Positions 50,312-58,591 of a stretch of DNA of 64,000 bases are shown here, one piece after another (positions within the stretch are counted from its first letter, which is position 1; each line of letters begins with the position of its first letter). Location of the stretch: the NCBI GenBank assembly GCA_022827195.1, contig JAJDTL010000051.1, forward strand, positions 1-64,000, given 5' to 3'. Source of the DNA: Caldilineaceae bacterium. Lineage in GTDB: Bacteria; Chloroflexota; Anaerolineae; Caldilineales; Caldilineaceae. The position numbers and the translations under genes were made by a program. The notes under the pieces were generated by a model. The model did no database searches, was not told the DNA's origin, and saw only the letters and a program-made list of their open reading frames with translations.

Positions 50312-50913
50312 TCTTCCACCTGCATCAGGAACGTCTTGCCGCGTCCTGGCGCCGGCGGGCGGATACGGCCGTTGAGCACGGTCAGACGCCCGCGCTTTCG
50401 CTCGGACTCGGCGCCCCTTTCCGTCACAGTTGCCTTGGACTGCTCGCCCTGGGCCGGGTCGCCCATCAACACCTGGGCCCGCAGAACCCGGTTGTGATCG
50501 CCGGCGGCGACGGCTGGCTCTGGCTGCTGGCGTCGCTCGTCTGGCGGCCCGCCGCCCGCCAACGCGCAACCGTCGCCAGACCGGCCGGCGATCAGACCCG
50601 TGGTGTCGACGACGCCTCCCGCTTGGTCCTCTATTCCGGCGCGGACAGCGCCCTATACGCCGCTTCGCACAACATTGCGGCGCTCGACAGCGACCCCGCT
50701 GCACTGCCGCCGGGACTGGACTGGACCGCATCGCCCACTGCAGTTCCCGCGGCCGAAGGATCCGAGAGCGAACTGCTCGCACAGATCTTCGTCCCCGAAA
50801 ACCATGCGCCCAACGGCTCCGAACCGGATGCACACGACTGGCTGCAGAAGGCTGGAGGTTGGGCGGGCGGTCTGTTGGCGCTAGGCCTGCTGGCAGCCGC
50901 ATTTTTCGGGTAG
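50308..50913 (+). CDS. Hypothetical protein with C-terminal membrane anchor
   Basis: A 201-residue protein starting at the GTG that overlaps the preceding stop. The N-terminal half is soluble and Arg/His-rich (HLHQERLAASWRRRADTAVE), with a Gly-rich stretch LGLGAPFRHSCLGLLALG. The middle is acidic, and one membrane segment closes the protein (AGGWAGGLLALGLLAAAFFG), so it is probably tail-anchored with the body in the cytoplasm. No known domain is recognised. The next gene follows after six bases. Confidence 0.65.
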   Translation: MIFHLHQERLAASWRRRADTAVEHGQTPALSLGLGAPFRHSCLGLLALGRVAHQHLGPQNPVVIAGGDGWLWLLASLVWRPAARQRATVARPAGDQTRGVDDASRLVLYSGADSALYAASHNIAALDSDPAALPPGLDWTASPTAVPAAEGSESELLAQIFVPENHAPNGSEPDAHDWLQKAGGWAGGLLALGLLAAAFFG

Positions 50914-50919
50914 CAGACG

Positions 50920-51549
50920 GTGTTCTCTTCTCGCTCGGGCTGGTCCAACCGCATTGGACTGCTTGTCGTGCTGGCGTGCGCCCTGGTGGTGATCTCCGCT
51001 CGCTTCGACCTGGCGGTCGCGCCGGCCGCGCTGGCAACGACCCTCTACGGCTGGGCTCTCCTGCTGGGGGCTTTCGCGCTGCTCTTGGGCGTTCTCAACG
51101 CCCTCTGGTATCACCTGCTGCGCGTGCAGCGCGGGCAGAAGGAATGGCTCCTCAGCCTCCTGCTGCTTGTAGCGTTCGCCCTCGTGTTTGGGTCCGGTGT
51201 CACTTCGCCGCAGGGGTCGGCCGCGCCCCTGGCCGAATGGGTCTTCGACGCAGTCCTGGCGCCGGGGCAGTCGACGCTCTTCGCCCTGACCGGCTTTTTC
51301 CTGCTGAGCGCGGCCTTCCACTACCTGCGCATCACCCGTCCCGGCGGCCTCTGGATCCTTGCCGGCGCCCTTCTGATGCTGCTCGTGCAGACGCCGGTCA
51401 CCCATCAGATCATGCCCGGGGCTCTGGCCGGCCTGTTCGACTGGCTCCTGAACTGGCCAGTGACTGCCGCCATGCGCGGTGTCCTGCTTGGAGGCGTGAT
51501 CGGCCTGCTTCTGATCGGCATCCGCCTCATTTTGCGAAGTGCAAAATAG
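50920..51549 (+). CDS. Polytopic membrane protein, about six TM segments
   Basis: A 209-residue, almost wholly hydrophobic protein starting at GTG six bases after the previous stop. Segments include IGLLVVLACALVVISA, LYGWALLLGAFALLLGVL, WLLSLLLLVAFALVFGSG, STLFALTGFFLLSAAF, LWILAGALLMLLVQTP and GVLLGGVIGLLLIGIRLIL. No charged motif suggests transport or catalysis. Unknown family; membership in the operon is the only clue to its role. Confidence 0.75.
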   Translation: MFSSRSGWSNRIGLLVVLACALVVISARFDLAVAPAALATTLYGWALLLGAFALLLGVLNALWYHLLRVQRGQKEWLLSLLLLVAFALVFGSGVTSPQGSAAPLAEWVFDAVLAPGQSTLFALTGFFLLSAAFHYLRITRPGGLWILAGALLMLLVQTPVTHQIMPGALAGLFDWLLNWPVTAAMRGVLLGGVIGLLLIGIRLILRSAK

Positions 51550-51634
51550 CCTGCAAAGATGGTAGTAGCGGCGCTTACCGGCGGCTGACTCCACCTCTTG
51601 CCCGCATCATCCCGACCTGGAATCTGCAATACCG

Positions 51635-53002
51635 ATGCAGACGCTCGACTGCCCACACTGCGGATACAGCAACACCGACGCTTCCCGCTTCTGCGAGCAA
51701 TGCGGCACCATCCTCGCGCGCAGGCCGCCGCCCACGCCTGCCGACCCTGCGCCGACCCCGCAGGACCCAACAGCAGCCGAGCGCAGCGGTTCCGAAGAGG
51801 GGCAGGGGTCGGAGGAACCTGTCCTTGGGCAAAGATTGCACGGTCCGCCGGCCGCGGGCGGCGAATCCGGCCAAGACCCTGAGTCCGACGCGACGCCCCT
51901 GCAGGACGACACGAAGCCGGAGCCCCTTCTGGGCGACCTTCCGGGCCTGCTCGAACCAGCGGACCCGCTTGAGTTCGCCACCGCAGGCTCCCGCATTTCA
52001 GAGCTTGGGACAGAAGGGCACAGGTCGCCGCCCGAGGCTGTCGATGAGGAATTACGGCGCCGGCTGCGCGAACTCTTCTCAGCCGAGCTCCCTCTCGACG
52101 CAGGGGTGGCGGCCGGCACGCCCCGCGATGCCGGCGCAGACCGACAGGTCGGCCGCGGCTTGCAAAGGCGCTTTCAACTTGAGTGGCTCCTGCTGCTTGT
52201 CCTGATCGTCGCCTATCTGCGCGCTGAACCGGCGCCGCCTGGCGGAACAGCGTCGCATCCCCTGCCTGGTCTGCCGCAGGCCCACCGGCAAATCGCAACG
52301 CTGCCTCCAAACAGTCTCGTTCTGGTGAACTGGGCCTACGACCCCGCCACCGCCGGCGAAATGGACCGAGCTGCTCAGCCGGTCATCGAGCATCTCCTGC
52401 TGCGGCGTGCAAAGCTGATCGTCGTCAGCCAGCTGCCCGCGGGACTGGCATCGGCGCGCCGGCTGATCGCAGAAGCCGAGGATGCCGTCCGCCAGCCGGG
52501 CCGCCCACAGGGGGAGACAAGCGTCGTCATCGAAGCGGGCTTTCTACCCGGCGGGGCCGCCTCCCTGCCACTGCTGGGCGTCGCCCCCGCCCGAGCGCTG
52601 CCGCTCGACCCAGGCCGGGTCGACCTCAAGGACCGCTTTACCCTCGCCGGCTTGGAGGCAACCGACACCGTCCTCCACCTGGTAATCGCCGCCCGCAACG
52701 AGGATGTCAGGCACTGGCTGGAGCAGGTCCAGCCGCTTAACCAAGTGTCCGTGATTGCCGTCACCAGCGCCGCGGCCGACATTCCATTGCGCCCCTACCT
52801 GCAAAGCGGGCAGCTCGCCGGCCTGGTCAGCGGCTGGGACGGCGGCAGCGCATACCGCCTCCGCTCGGAAAGGGCCGCCGGCCCCGAGGAAAGGGCTGTC
52901 GCGGGACGCCTGGTCAGCGGCCACAGTTGGGGATTCGGCATCCTGATCGTCGCCATCCTCCTTGGCAATCTGTCCGGCATTGCCGAACGGAGGCAACGTT
53001 GA
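51635..53002 (+). CDS. Zinc-ribbon membrane protein of uncharacterised family
   Basis: A 455-residue protein. A zinc ribbon opens it (C6, C9, C20, C23 in CPHCGYSNTDASRFCEQCG). An acidic/Pro-rich linker of about 150 residues follows, then a membrane segment (LEWLLLLVLIVAYLRA, about 187-202). The globular part (about 215-430) holds LPPNSLVLVNWAYDPATAGE, a Rossmann-like region with KLIVVSQLPAG, and PLRPYLQSGQLAGLVSGWDG; it ends in another membrane segment (FGILIVAILLGNLSG). From memory, similar globular parts occur in uncharacterised membrane-cluster proteins of other bacteria, but I cannot name the family. Its TGA is overlapped by the TTG start of the next gene. Confidence 0.75.
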   Translation: MQTLDCPHCGYSNTDASRFCEQCGTILARRPPPTPADPAPTPQDPTAAERSGSEEGQGSEEPVLGQRLHGPPAAGGESGQDPESDATPLQDDTKPEPLLGDLPGLLEPADPLEFATAGSRISELGTEGHRSPPEAVDEELRRRLRELFSAELPLDAGVAAGTPRDAGADRQVGRGLQRRFQLEWLLLLVLIVAYLRAEPAPPGGTASHPLPGLPQAHRQIATLPPNSLVLVNWAYDPATAGEMDRAAQPVIEHLLLRRAKLIVVSQLPAGLASARRLIAEAEDAVRQPGRPQGETSVVIEAGFLPGGAASLPLLGVAPARALPLDPGRVDLKDRFTLAGLEATDTVLHLVIAARNEDVRHWLEQVQPLNQVSVIAVTSAAADIPLRPYLQSGQLAGLVSGWDGGSAYRLRSERAAGPEERAVAGRLVSGHSWGFGILIVAILLGNLSGIAERRQR

Positions 53003-53889
53003 GCTCCTTCGGCGGAACTCTGCCCGGCTCGCTGCAGGATGCCGGCCTGCTACTCGGCCTCATCATCTCGCTGGCCATCGGTAGCTGCCTCATCCGCGAC
53101 AACGTCCTTGCCCGCCTCGCCCAGTACATCCTCGTTGGCGCCGGCCTGGGCTACATGGCAGTTGTCGCCTGGAGCAATGTCCTATGGCCGCAGCTGATCG
53201 CACCCTTCATGGCAGACCCCGCGTCGTGGCTAAGCGCCGAACGTCCGGAAGACCTGCAAAACCGGCTGCCGCTCCTGCTTGGGCTGGTCATGTGGCTGGG
53301 GGGCCTGGACCTGCTGTTCAGGCCGCCTGGCAAGTGGAGCGGACGGCGGCTGCTGCGGCTGCTGGCGGTGATACCGGCCGCCATTCTTGCCGGCGCCGGC
53401 CTCGGCGTGGGCCTCAGCGGCGCGCTGCAGGGCACGTTTTGGCCCCAGCTCGCGGCCGCGGTCGATCTCAGTCAGGCCAACCTCTCCGCCGCGCCCGCGG
53501 GAACGTCCGCCGGCGGGCAAACGCTATGGCTGCTCAGGCTTCTCACCCTGGTGATCACCGGCGGCGTCCTGGTCCACCTGCGGACGGGCCGCTCGGGCCT
53601 CGCCGCGAGTGAGCGACCCGCTTCCGAACCATCTTCGCGCGACATCGTCCCGCTCAGCACGGCCGCCGGGCCGGCTCCCCTGGCACGAGGCGCTCTTGCC
53701 AAGGTCCTGGCTGCCTGGGAAGGCGTCGGGCGCCGTGCCCTCTGGCTGGCTGCCGGCATGATTTTCGCCCGCCTGGTCGCGGCCCGGTTCACCCTCATCC
53801 TGGCCCGGCTGGAGTACTTTATGTTCGAGCTTCCCCGCAGCGAGCTCTGGCAGCTACTGTGGGCGGCCGCTCGGGGAGGCGGACAGTGA
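52999..53889 (+). CDS. Polytopic membrane protein, uncharacterised
   Basis: A 296-residue protein with about six membrane segments. The start was set at the TTG that overlaps the previous stop (TTGA); an in-frame ATG 72 bases upstream lies inside the preceding gene. Segments include GLLLGLIISLAIGSCLI, YILVGAGLGYMAVVAW, LPLLLGLVMWLGGLDLLF and LLAVIPAAILAGAGLGVGL, then two more near the C-terminus. A hydrophilic stretch around residues 205-235 is probably cytoplasmic. I recognise no family. Its stop is overlapped by the MutL-like gene (GTGA). Confidence 0.7.
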   Translation: MSSFGGTLPGSLQDAGLLLGLIISLAIGSCLIRDNVLARLAQYILVGAGLGYMAVVAWSNVLWPQLIAPFMADPASWLSAERPEDLQNRLPLLLGLVMWLGGLDLLFRPPGKWSGRRLLRLLAVIPAAILAGAGLGVGLSGALQGTFWPQLAAAVDLSQANLSAAPAGTSAGGQTLWLLRLLTLVITGGVLVHLRTGRSGLAASERPASEPSSRDIVPLSTAAGPAPLARGALAKVLAAWEGVGRRALWLAAGMIFARLVAARFTLILARLEYFMFELPRSELWQLLWAAARGGGQ

Positions 53890-55184
53890 GCCATTCCGAC
53901 CTGCAGCCGGCCCCAGCGCCCGGTCGCGCAAGCGCGACACCATCACTGGCAGACTTCGCGCCCAAAAACATCCTTCTCCTGGGCGCGGAGCCCCGCCGCG
54001 CAACCGCAGCTCTGATCGAACCTGTCGAAGAAATCTACCGTCTGATGGGATGGCAATCTACCGACCTGCCCGCCGACGCAAGCCCCGGTCAATGCGCCGC
54101 CGCGCTTGTGCAAGCGGTAAACCGGCTGGAGAACCAGTTTGACATCTCCCTTTGGAGCGAAGAGGAGGACCGGCCCCGGTTGCACACCTACGACCCAGCC
54201 CTCGTTAAGGGCGTCGGCCAGGCGGTTGCGGTGGCCGATTTGCTCCCGCCGCTGCGCGTTTGGATGGCCGGCCTTTCCGGCGGCACAAGCCTGATCGCCA
54301 GCCGGGACGCGCTCGCCGGTGCCCTCTGCAACTGCGTCGCTACCTACCGCTACAGCCCCTGGCACAGCACGGACGAGCTCGCGGCGGAACTGGAGCTGCT
54401 GCGCCCTGACGTCATCCTGGCCGTGGGCGGTTACCAAGAGACCGACCGGCGCGGCCAGGAGCAGGTACTTGCCTTGTGCCGCCACGTCATCGACGCCGCC
54501 GTGAAACTGCCCTTCGAGGACCGGCCACTCTTCTGCTTTGCCGGCAATCGCCAGTCGGCCCAGGCTGCGCTTGGCTATTGGCACGGGCGGACTGAGGGCA
54601 GCGCGGCAGTGCTGGCCGCCAATGTGCTCGCACCGAACGCCGGCCAGCGCGACACAGCCCTGGCCAGAGTGCTGGAACAGCACCACTGGCAGCGCTCCCA
54701 ACAGATGCCAGCCATGCGCAGGATTGCCGGCTGGCTCAACCATGCGCCTGAGCTGCGCAGCACTCAGTGGGCATTCGTTCAGGCGGTCAGGCTCTGGGCG
54801 CAACACCATCGGCTCACCTCTTTGCACGGCCTCTACGCGGCCGCCGACCGCTGGCTGCATGTGTGGACGACCGGCACGGCCGCCGACGCAGGGCGCGAAG
54901 GTCAACGCCAGGCGACGGGGCCGTTCTCGCCGGAGGGCGCCGGGCTGCGGCTCTGTTACGTTCGCCCCGGAGAGCGCCCGGACTTTCTGGCCGGCTGGCC
55001 GGCGCTGCGCCTTGTGAGCGGTCCGTGGCCCGAACAGTGGCCGCGCCCCGTCAGCCACTGGTGGGATCCACTGGGCCTTGTTCCCGTCGTCGCAGGCGCA
55101 GGCCAGGTCGCGCCCGAAGCCTCCTTACAGGTGCTGTCGGCAGACATTCTGGAAGAGACCGGACCCCCTCTCCGTCGCGCTTGA
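53886..55184 (+). CDS. Degenerate MutL (glutamate mutase activator)-like protein
   Basis: A 432-residue protein. The GTG start overlaps the previous stop; a longer in-frame ATG lies inside that gene. From about residue 28 it resembles the N-terminal half of the glutamate-mutase-associated MutL family (ASKHA ATPase fold, unrelated to mismatch-repair MutL): NILLLGAEPRRATAALIEPV where the phosphate-binding DxGxxxTK motif would lie, then LRVWMAGLSGGTSLI (about 123-137), LRPDVILAVGGYQETDR (172-188), RPLFCFAGNRQS (213-224) and NVLAPNAGQRDT. The nucleotide motif is lost, and the protein is shorter than full MutL (about 450-650). No glutamate mutase genes are here. The assignment is by remembered pattern. 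Confidence 0.55.
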   Translation: MSHSDLQPAPAPGRASATPSLADFAPKNILLLGAEPRRATAALIEPVEEIYRLMGWQSTDLPADASPGQCAAALVQAVNRLENQFDISLWSEEEDRPRLHTYDPALVKGVGQAVAVADLLPPLRVWMAGLSGGTSLIASRDALAGALCNCVATYRYSPWHSTDELAAELELLRPDVILAVGGYQETDRRGQEQVLALCRHVIDAAVKLPFEDRPLFCFAGNRQSAQAALGYWHGRTEGSAAVLAANVLAPNAGQRDTALARVLEQHHWQRSQQMPAMRRIAGWLNHAPELRSTQWAFVQAVRLWAQHHRLTSLHGLYAAADRWLHVWTTGTAADAGREGQRQATGPFSPEGAGLRLCYVRPGERPDFLAGWPALRLVSGPWPEQWPRPVSHWWDPLGLVPVVAGAGQVAPEASLQVLSADILEETGPPLRRA

Positions 55185-55272
55185 CGCAAAGGGCCTGCAT
55201 GACGAAAATGGGGTCAGTTCCGCACAGAAAAACCAGACCGACCAAAGGCAGCGCACCGACCTTGGGGGTACC

Positions 55273-56652
55273 ATGTCTGTTGCGTTACGTCTGTCCGACG
55301 GCGGATACATGCGAAAGACGGACATCGAACACATCATCCGGATGCTCTGCAGCGCCCGCTGCGTCGAGGTAACCGGTTTCAGCAACGTTGGAAAGTCCTC
55401 GCTGATGCGCCTGCTCGCCCAGGCCGACGTCTGGCTGCACAACCTGGGCGAGGAGGGCGGCGCCTATCTCCCTGTCTACATCGACTGCAACCGCATTCTC
55501 GACATGTCTGACCAGGGCTTCTATGAACTGGTGCTCCGTTGCCTGCGCGAAAGCAGCCCCGCCCTGGCGGCAGACGCGGTGCTGCAGACCGCCTACGAAG
55601 GCCTCGTCGCGCCTGCGAACGACTTTCAAGTGCCTCTCAACTTCAGCAACGGCCTCTCTGCCGCCCTCCAGAACAGCCACTACAATCTTATCCTCCTCTT
55701 TGACGAGTTCGACGAGCCTTTCCAGGAAATCGATCCGCGCGTCTTCCTCAACTTGCGCGCCAAAAAGGACCTGTTCGGCAACCGGCTCGTTTACGTTACG
55801 GCAACGGTTTGGCCGCTCGCCGAGCTTTGGCCAGGCGAGCACAGCGGGGAATTCGGTGAGCTCTTTTCCCATCAGCCCTGGCATCTCGGCCCCCTCCCGC
55901 ACCATGATGTGGAACACTATATTCGCAGTTTCGCCGAGCACAACGACGTCGAACTCTCCTCGCAGGACGTCGGCTTCGCCTACCACTGGACCGGCGGTCA
56001 TCCCGGCTACCTGGAAGGGGTCAGCAAGCTGCTGGGCGGCGCTGCCGCCGAACTGGAACGCCGGGGCGACGATGAGAAGGGGCGCTGGGCGCTGCACCGC
56101 GACCTTGCCGAACAGCTTCGCCAGGACCCCACCCTGCACACCGAGAGCGAAAAGATCTGGCACAGCTGCATGCCGGACCACCAGGAGGCCCTCAGGAGCC
56201 TCTTCTCTTCAAAGGAAGCCGATAGCGCCAGCCTTGCCCATCTGATGAAGCACCATATCCTGAAGCACGTGAAGGAAGAGTTGCGCGTCTTCAGCCGGCT
56301 CTTCGCCGAGTATGTGCTTGCTTTTCAAACCGACACCGGCGTACCGGAACGGCCCCGGGTCGAGCGCAAGGATGGCGAGTTTCTCGTCGGCGGCCGTCAG
56401 ATCGAGCTCTCCAAACTGGAGATTCGACTCATGACGCTTCTCTACGAAATGAGGAACAGGACTGTCGAGAAATTCGACATAGTCTCCGACGTCTGGGGAG
56501 AGGACTTTCTGGGCGAGGTGGACGATGCCCGCATTGAGAAACTGGTCAGCCGCCTGCGGCAGAAAATCGAGCCGGATCCCGCCAACCCGGTCCTGATCGT
56601 CACCATTCGCGGTCGAGGGTACCGGCTCCAGGCCGAATCCGGGGAACCTTGA
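55273..56652 (+). CDS. AAA-type ATPase fused to OmpR-like winged helix
   Basis: A 459-residue protein. The start was set at the ATG after GGGGGTACC; the frame is open further upstream over the end of the MutL-like gene. An N-terminal P-loop ATPase domain has Walker A GFSNVGKSS (residues 35-43) and Walker B LILLFDEFDEP (139-149), with GGHPGYLEGV, typical of the STAND/ATPase_2 group. The last 95 residues are a PhoB/OmpR winged helix: LSKLEIRLMTLLYEMRNRTV, then VSRLRQKIEPDPANP and IRGRGYRL. There is no receiver domain, so ATP or a partner, not phosphorylation, would control DNA binding. As the last gene of the operon it may regulate it or be localised by its membrane proteins. Confidence 0.85.
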   Translation: MSVALRLSDGGYMRKTDIEHIIRMLCSARCVEVTGFSNVGKSSLMRLLAQADVWLHNLGEEGGAYLPVYIDCNRILDMSDQGFYELVLRCLRESSPALAADAVLQTAYEGLVAPANDFQVPLNFSNGLSAALQNSHYNLILLFDEFDEPFQEIDPRVFLNLRAKKDLFGNRLVYVTATVWPLAELWPGEHSGEFGELFSHQPWHLGPLPHHDVEHYIRSFAEHNDVELSSQDVGFAYHWTGGHPGYLEGVSKLLGGAAAELERRGDDEKGRWALHRDLAEQLRQDPTLHTESEKIWHSCMPDHQEALRSLFSSKEADSASLAHLMKHHILKHVKEELRVFSRLFAEYVLAFQTDTGVPERPRVERKDGEFLVGGRQIELSKLEIRLMTLLYEMRNRTVEKFDIVSDVWGEDFLGEVDDARIEKLVSRLRQKIEPDPANPVLIVTIRGRGYRLQAESGEP

Positions 56653-56712
56653 GGCCCCTTCAGGAACCGAACTTGCCTTGGGCCCCACAATCCGATTCGC
56701 GGCTCAGATATT

Positions 56713-56740
56713 TTGTTCGCTTCACACTTCAGTCTATACT
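56713..56740 (+). promoter_or_regulatory. Promoter of the PH-like membrane protein gene
   Basis: TTGTTC (56713-56718), 16 bases, TATACT (56735-56740). The start point would be about 60 bases before the ATG at 56811. Confidence 0.55.
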
Positions 56741-56810
56741 ATACGCGAACTTGCCGGCGCAACATGGCTGCAGACGCCGGGCACAACACCGCACAAAGTA
56801 GAGTGGCAAG

Positions 56811-57344
56811 ATGGCTGAATCCACGCACGCAGGCGAAGCGCAGGAACCGCTGGTCTTCAGAGGGCGGCCGAAGTCGATGGTCTCGGCGGCCGCTCTGCTG
56901 ATCGCCGGAATCCTGACATTCTCAATGGGCATCAACCGCCTCTTCTTCGTCGAGGCCATCGCCTATACCTTTCTCATCTGGGGCGCGCTTCTCATGTATG
57001 GCCACATGATCGACATTGGTACGGTCTTTGAGGTAACCGATGACGCCTTCGAGCTGAGGAGCCCGCTGCGCTTCTGGGCATTGTCCCGTAAGTGGGATTG
57101 GGGCCATGTCACCCGGCTCGATCTGATCGTGCCCCGGATGGAGGCCGCCGCAGGCGACGTCGAAATGCAGGTCCACTACACGCCCGAAGGCTCGACCGTT
57201 CTCTACCGCGAAGACATTCCCTTCATTCCCGCCCTCGCCGAAGAAATCGCCGCCCGCGCCGGCCTGACGCCCGAGAGGCAGCAGGAAATGCAGTCCTTCG
57301 ACTCGATTCCCCAGGAAGAAAAAGCGACCTACACCTGGAACTAG
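56811..57344 (+). CDS. Small membrane protein with PH-like domain
   Basis: A 177-residue protein. Two adjacent membrane segments (VSAAALLIAGILTFSMGIN and FVEAIAYTFLIWGALLMYG) follow a short cytoplasmic N-terminus with RGRPKS. After them comes a beta-rich region (TVFEVTDDAFELRSPLRF to STVLYREDIPFIP), which resembles the bacterial PH-like (bPH2/YdbS-type) arrangement of two TM helices and a PH-fold. The C-terminus is acidic and disordered. Function unknown. It has its own promoter and stands apart from both neighbouring operons. Confidence 0.7.
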   Translation: MAESTHAGEAQEPLVFRGRPKSMVSAAALLIAGILTFSMGINRLFFVEAIAYTFLIWGALLMYGHMIDIGTVFEVTDDAFELRSPLRFWALSRKWDWGHVTRLDLIVPRMEAAAGDVEMQVHYTPEGSTVLYREDIPFIPALAEEIAARAGLTPERQQEMQSFDSIPQEEKATYTWN

Positions 57345-57400
57345 CGTTCCAGTTTGCCGATCCCGGTTTGCAGAAGAAGCAGAGGAGTTGAGCCCTGCCG

Positions 57401-58561
57401 TTAGCCCTGCTGGTGGGCTGATATGTCGAGCAGGTAGATCTGGCGGCCGTTTCCGCCGTGCGCCGAGTCGACTGTAACCAGCTTCCCGTCCCGGCTTGAA
57501 CGCGGGTGCAGATCGCAGCGCCACTCGCCCGTATAAGCGGGGAAAGCGGCAAACTCGCCCAGCTCAATTCGTTCGCCCCGTTCAACATTAAACAGATACA
57601 GCTCCTGCACGCTTCCCGCGCCGCGCGCGACCGGATAGGTGTCGTTCAGGATCCAGTTGGCGTCGGCAAGGTAAGTGCAGTGCCCGTTCAACGTCATCAC
57701 CCCTTTGCCGATCACCTCCACATCCTGCGTGCCGTCCCGGTAAACGTAGAAGGCGTCGCCGTGAGAGGGATGTCTCGCCCAGGCCAGGATATGCTCGGGG
57801 TCGCGCCAGATGAAGTGGGAAGTATGGCCGTACTCGTCCACCGCGTAAATCTCGGAGCCGTCAACCGCGGCCGTCATCATGCGCGTGCCGAAGCCCGGCC
57901 CGCCCAGACGCCAACGGTGCAGGAAGATAAAGCGTGAGCCGTCGGTGTTGAACAGCAAATGGTTGAAGTAATGCCGCGCCTCACCGAGGTTTTGGTGCGG
58001 ATACGGGATCGCAGCCACTTGCGCGATCGAGATCAGAAACTCAGCTTCGCCAGTCTCCAAGTCAACCCGGTAAATGCCGGCGTCGTCCGGCGCGAGCCTT
58101 TCGAAGTTCGGGTCCGGGATGCCGGCGTAGCCGTAGCCAGGCCTCATGTGGTTGATTCGGCGGAAGTCTGCGCCGATAGCCGTACGGCCGTCCGGTGACA
58201 GCGTGTAAATCGGGAACCCAATCGTCCGTTTTTTGCCCGACTTCACGTCCAGAACGTGGCAGATAAAGCGGTCGCCTTCTCGATCGTTCCAGATGACCTC
58301 GCTGTCAGAGCCCGGAATCCACTGCAGCATGCAACCCTGCTGCCAGCACCACGCCCGCGTCTCACCCAGCTCGATCCAGCGGTCGCCGTCGGCCAGGTCG
58401 ATCATCCCCACGCCGATCACGTCCCCGGCAGCCGGCGAACGGTGCTCGAAATCGACCTCCATCGCCAGCACGTAGCGGCCCGTCGGATCGAACTGCAGCT
58501 TGTCATAGTACCCGAACCAGTGATGCTTCGGTCCGGAGGTGATCGGGCGCGCAATCGTCAT
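57401..58561 (-). CDS. Beta-propeller protein, oligogalacturonate lyase/TolB-like
   Basis: A 386-residue protein without signal peptide. Repeated strand patterns such as FDPTGRYVLAMEVDF, LSPDGRTAIGADF, FNTDGSRFIFLHRW and HPRSSRDGKLVTVDS indicate a PD40-type propeller of about seven blades. The N-terminal SGPKHHWFGYYDK and the paired histidines (HFNHLLF region, GHTSHFIWRD) resemble the cytoplasmic oligogalacturonate lyase group, whose histidines bind a metal. Whether it is a lyase is uncertain. It follows the peptide-type ABC transporter genes at 30 bases on the same strand and is probably the last gene of that operon, which hints at handling the imported compound. Confidence 0.75.
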   Translation of the reverse strand: MTIARPITSGPKHHWFGYYDKLQFDPTGRYVLAMEVDFEHRSPAAGDVIGVGMIDLADGDRWIELGETRAWCWQQGCMLQWIPGSDSEVIWNDREGDRFICHVLDVKSGKKRTIGFPIYTLSPDGRTAIGADFRRINHMRPGYGYAGIPDPNFERLAPDDAGIYRVDLETGEAEFLISIAQVAAIPYPHQNLGEARHYFNHLLFNTDGSRFIFLHRWRLGGPGFGTRMMTAAVDGSEIYAVDEYGHTSHFIWRDPEHILAWARHPSHGDAFYVYRDGTQDVEVIGKGVMTLNGHCTYLADANWILNDTYPVARGAGSVQELYLFNVERGERIELGEFAAFPAYTGEWRCDLHPRSSRDGKLVTVDSAHGGNGRQIYLLDISAHQQG

Positions 58562-58591
58562 CGTACTCTCCCAGCTCTGGGCCGCTTCAGG

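Noticed and set aside
50430-52205. 591-codon plus-strand frame across three genes of the membrane operon
   Set aside because: Arg/Pro-rich shifted-frame translation spanning three genes whose overlaps and membrane segments are convincing in other frames.
55199-55272. Coding start of the ATPase-winged-helix gene further upstream
   Set aside because: The extension overlaps the MutL-like gene, contains no motif and lacks a ribosome site; the ATG at 55273 has GGGGG before it.
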